From positions 62,001 through 126,000 of the forward strand of contig NZ_WJIC01000022.1 in assembly GCF_009649815.1 (NCBI RefSeq): a stretch of DNA of 64,000 nucleotides. The letters run 5' to 3'. This DNA is from Nocardia sp. SYP-A9097. GTDB lineage: Bacteria > Actinomycetota > Actinomycetes > Mycobacteriales > Mycobacteriaceae. Position 1 is the stretch's first letter. Each line of letters starts with the position of its first letter. Shown piece by piece: positions 61,674 to 64,000 of this stretch. A program made the position numbers and the translations under genes. The notes beneath the pieces were generated by a model. It saw nothing but the letters and a program-made list of their open reading frames with translations, did not search any database and was not told the origin of the DNA.

Positions 61674-62579
61674 TCAGTCCCGCGCAGCGGGCGGTGCCGA
61701 GACGGCAATGGCGCGGCCCGGGTTCTTCGCCAGCAGGGCCGCGATTACATCGGCGATATCGCCTTCGCCGCGGGTAATGGGCGCGGTATCGGCGACCGGA
61801 TGGTTCAGGGCGTCAAGGGTTTCCGCGATATAGGTGGGGAGCTGTTCGACCGGTTGGGTACGCAGATCCGCGAGTGTGCTCACACCGGTGAGCACCATGA
61901 ACGACTCCAGGCCCACACAGTGCGCGCCGTCGATATCGGTATCGAGGCGGTCACCCACGACCAGGGCGTCCCGCGTCCGGGCCCGCACGAGCGCGTCTTC
62001 CAACAGGGGCGCATAGGGTTTGCCCGCCACGATGGGCTCCCGATCCGAGGCCGTGCGCAGGGCCGCGACCATGGAACCATTGCCGGGAGCCAGACCACGC
62101 TCGTTCGGCAGGGTCGCATCGGTGTTCGCGGCCACCCAGAGCGCGCCACCGCGCAGGGCGTACGCGGCCTCGGCCAGGTCCGGCCACGCGGTCTCCGGAG
62201 AATGCCCCTGCACGACAGCGGCCGGGGCGACACCGTTGAAACGGCGGATCGGCTGCAGGCCAACGGCATTCACCTCATCGACAAGATCATCGGTGCCGAC
62301 GACGAGTACCGTCGCACCGGGTTCGAGCCGGGCGGCGAGCAGATGGGCGGCGGCCTGGGCGCTGGTGACAACCTCGTCTTCGACTGCGCTGTAACCGAGT
62401 TCGCGCAGATGCACCGCGACGGCGGTGGCCGAGCGACTGGCATTGTTCGTCACGTAGACCAGTTGCTGCTCCCCCGCGACCGAAAGCGCTTCCGGCGCAC
62501 CAGGAATCACGTCTTGACCGCGATACAGCGTGCCGTCCAGATCCAACAGCAGTGCACCGAACCGATCCCGTAGCCGCAT
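61674..62579 (-). CDS. HAD-IIA family sugar/nucleotide phosphatase
   Basis: The 301-residue protein has the HAD nucleophile motif 'ALLLDLDGTLYRGQDVIPGA', motif II 'YVTNNASRSATAVAVHLRELG', the IIA cap and the late motif 'VVGDRLDTDIDGAHCVGLES'. Related to NagD and to the mycobacterial Rv1692 glycerol-3-phosphate phosphatase, whose position it shares upstream of tlyA. A role in recycling glycerophosphate from lipids is likely by synteny. Confidence 0.92.
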   Translation of the reverse strand: MRLRDRFGALLLDLDGTLYRGQDVIPGAPEALSVAGEQQLVYVTNNASRSATAVAVHLRELGYSAVEDEVVTSAQAAAHLLAARLEPGATVLVVGTDDLVDEVNAVGLQPIRRFNGVAPAAVVQGHSPETAWPDLAEAAYALRGGALWVAANTDATLPNERGLAPGNGSMVAALRTASDREPIVAGKPYAPLLEDALVRARTRDALVVGDRLDTDIDGAHCVGLESFMVLTGVSTLADLRTQPVEQLPTYIAETLDALNHPVADTAPITRGEGDIADVIAALLAKNPGRAIAVSAPPAARD

Positions 62580-62620
62580 TACGCAACCTCTCCCAAGTTC
62601 CCGGCCGCCACCAACAGGTC

Positions 62621-62646
62621 GGCCGCCCCCGTGCTCGGGGACGGCC
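62621..62646 (-). terminator. Weak hairpin after the TPR gene
   Basis: GGCCGCCCCCG/CGGGG-A-CGGCC forms an interrupted stem with a TGCT loop about 60 nt past the stop of the minus-strand TPR gene and before the HAD gene. Confidence 0.35.
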
Positions 62647-62703
62647 AGCCTACTAGGCCGATGTCACAGCCTGTCCTGCCTCGCCGACCAACTCGGCCGG
62701 TTC

Positions 62704-64000
62704 CTACTTCTTGCCGTCGCTGCCTTCGGCCGCGTCGTCCGCATCGCCGGCGGCGTCGAAGTCGTCTTCGTCGTCCTCCGCGTCCTCATCGTCCTCGGTG
62801 CCGTCCTCGACCTGTGCGGTCCAGTCCGATTCGTCGGCGTCATCCTCATCGTCCGAAACCTCGGAGGTCCAATCGGACTTGCCGGAGCCGCCCTCGGCCA
62901 TATCCGCGGCGCGGTCCTCCGCATCGGTCTCACCCTCGGCGTCGGCGGAGGCGGCATTCATGAACCAGGTCAGCGCCTCCTCGCGGCGACCGGCGGCCAG
63001 CAGTGCCTCGGCGTACGCGTAGAACAGCCGAGCCGAGGCCGAACCGGTGCGCGCCGGATCCAGCTCCGGAGTCTGCAGGGTGACCACGGCCTGATCGAAC
63101 TGGCCCAGATCCATGCGGGCACCGGCCACGACAATGCGCAGTTCGGTGGCCTCATCGCCCTTGAGTAGCCGAGCCTCGTCACTGCGGCCCAGCTCGATCG
63201 CCCGCTCGGGACGACCCAGACCGCGCTCACTATCGGCCATCACCGCGAGCAGTCCGGAACCACCGGACATACGACGCGCGGTACGCAACTCGGACAACGC
63301 CTCGGCCCACTCACCCGCGTGATAAGCCGCGACACCCGCGGTTTCGCGCACAACGGCGATACGACCGGCCCGCTGCCGCGCGGCGCGGGCGTGCTCGAGC
63401 GCCAGCTCCGGATCCTCATCCAGCAACTGCGCCACCATGATCAGGTGCCGGGCGACCGATTCGGCATTGGTCTTGTCCAGGCTCAGCAGATCGCGGCGCA
63501 CGGCCGGATCCAGATCGGCGGCCTGCACCTCATCGGGCAGCTCCGGCTCCTCCGGGCGACCCGTACGACGCTCGCCGCCCCGGGCACCGGGACCACGCGC
63601 GCCCTCACCGCCACGCCGGCGGTCATCGTCGCCACCGGAGAACGACCGCTCGGCCCGCTCCGGACGCTCTGCCTTCTCGAAACGCTCCGACTTCTCAGCG
63701 CCCTCGACCTTGTCGAAGCTTTCCGGCTTCTCGGCACTCGCGGACTTGTCGAACCGCTCGGAACGATCCCGGTCCGGACGGTCAGCGCGCTCGGGACGAT
63801 CACCACGGTCGCGATTGAACCCGCCACCGGCATTGCCACGATCGCCGAAACCGCTGCGCCCGAAGCTCTTTCCATCATCGCGATCGCCGCCACGGTTATC
63901 GCGGTTGAACCCGCCCCGCTCGCCACCACGGCTATCGCCACCACGACCGGCATTGTCCCGATCGCGGTTGAACCCGCCGCGCTCACCGCCACGACTATCG
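62704..64000 (-). CDS. TPR-domain protein with RG/D-rich N-terminal region, 5' end outside window
   Basis: The frame is open from the window edge to the stop at 62704, so at least 431 residues are visible and the start is not. The outermost 150 or so residues are low complexity: 'DSRGGERGGFNRDRDNAGRG'-like repeats, then 'ERFEKAERPERAERSF'. A helical TPR region follows ('LALEHARAARQRAGR', 'AYHAGEWAEALSELRTARR', 'GQFDQAVVTLQTP'), then a very acidic tail (Asp/Glu runs). It corresponds to the Rv1691-type gene by position. It may bind RNA or assemble complexes; no enzymatic motif is seen. Confidence 0.82.
   Translation of the reverse strand, partial: DSRGGERGGFNRDRDNAGRGGDSRGGERGGFNRDNRGGDRDDGKSFGRSGFGDRGNAGGGFNRDRGDRPERADRPDRDRSERFDKSASAEKPESFDKVEGAEKSERFEKAERPERAERSFSGGDDDRRRGGEGARGPGARGGERRTGRPEEPELPDEVQAADLDPAVRRDLLSLDKTNAESVARHLIMVAQLLDEDPELALEHARAARQRAGRIAVVRETAGVAAYHAGEWAEALSELRTARRMSGGSGLLAVMADSERGLGRPERAIELGRSDEARLLKGDEATELRIVVAGARMDLGQFDQAVVTLQTPELDPARTGSASARLFYAYAEALLAAGRREEALTWFMNAASADAEGETDAEDRAADMAEGGSGKSDWTSEVSDDEDDADESDWTAQVEDGTEDDEDAEDDEDDFDAAGDADDAAEGSDGKK

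Noticed and set aside
1..64000. tRNA, rRNA, transposase or phage integrase genes
   Set aside because: I looked in all gaps for tRNA-like sequence and for transposase motifs and saw none. The only recombinase is the XerD-like protein, in its usual syntenic place.

Overview
The window is about two-thirds G+C, densely packed, uses many GTG/TTG starts and has frequent 4-nt gene overlaps: a high-GC actinobacterium. The block der, cmk, pseudouridine synthase, scpB, scpA, ParA-like, xerD-like, NUDIX, pyrG, mctB, steA, recN, nadK, tlyA, small ORF, HAD phosphatase and RG-rich TPR protein follows the gene order of the Mycobacterium tuberculosis Rv1691-Rv1713 region. This, with the benzoate genes and metabolic style, suggests a mycolate-type actinomycete such as Nocardia or Rhodococcus. 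That assignment is inference; no rRNA is present.

Layout. 1-5441: peptide-type ABC importer genes followed by a metallo-beta-lactamase-fold hydrolase, an unknown protein and an isopenicillin-N-synthase-like oxygenase, in one operon-like string. 5446-10364: a lipoprotein, a solitary L7/L12 paralogue, two thioesterases, remnants of an AraC regulator and a DJ-1/PfpI gene, and two DNA-binding proteins. 10361-18497: an HxlR regulator coupled to a molybdopterin oxidoreductase, a phosphoketolase, and a large iron-sulfur/globin fusion divergent from a LysR regulator. 18615-28827: a thioredoxin-reductase-like flavoprotein divergent from an XRE-cupin regulator, two SDR-type proteins, a pentapeptide-repeat protein, a SulP transporter, a GNAT protein, a PrsW-like protease and an acyltransferase. 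29341-32572: a drug-efflux type ABC pair divergent from its TetR regulator, then a Uma2 protein.

32633-45217 and 57260-64000 carry the conserved chromosome maintenance and nucleotide metabolism block, all on the minus strand. It is interrupted between steA and recN by about 12 kb: an SRPBCC protein and a benzoate/catechol island. The minus arm is catB, catC, a 3-oxoadipate CoA-transferase pair and an enol-lactone hydrolase. The plus arm is benA, benB, benC, benD, benE and a LuxR-type benR.

The island is decayed. A deletion fuses 5'-truncated catB head to head with 5'-truncated benA. BenA also has a second internal deletion through its iron-ligand motif, benC carries a one-base frameshift, and catA is not in the window. 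Other signals worth a look are a 24-bp palindrome whose core recurs 8.6 kb away, a perfect TTTGCCG-ATA-CGGCAAA operator, a tandem TetR operator, a 76-bp nested palindrome after the xerD-like gene, 39-nt coding repeats in the pseudouridine synthase gene, and several strong hairpin terminators. No tRNA, rRNA, CRISPR array or transposase was seen.
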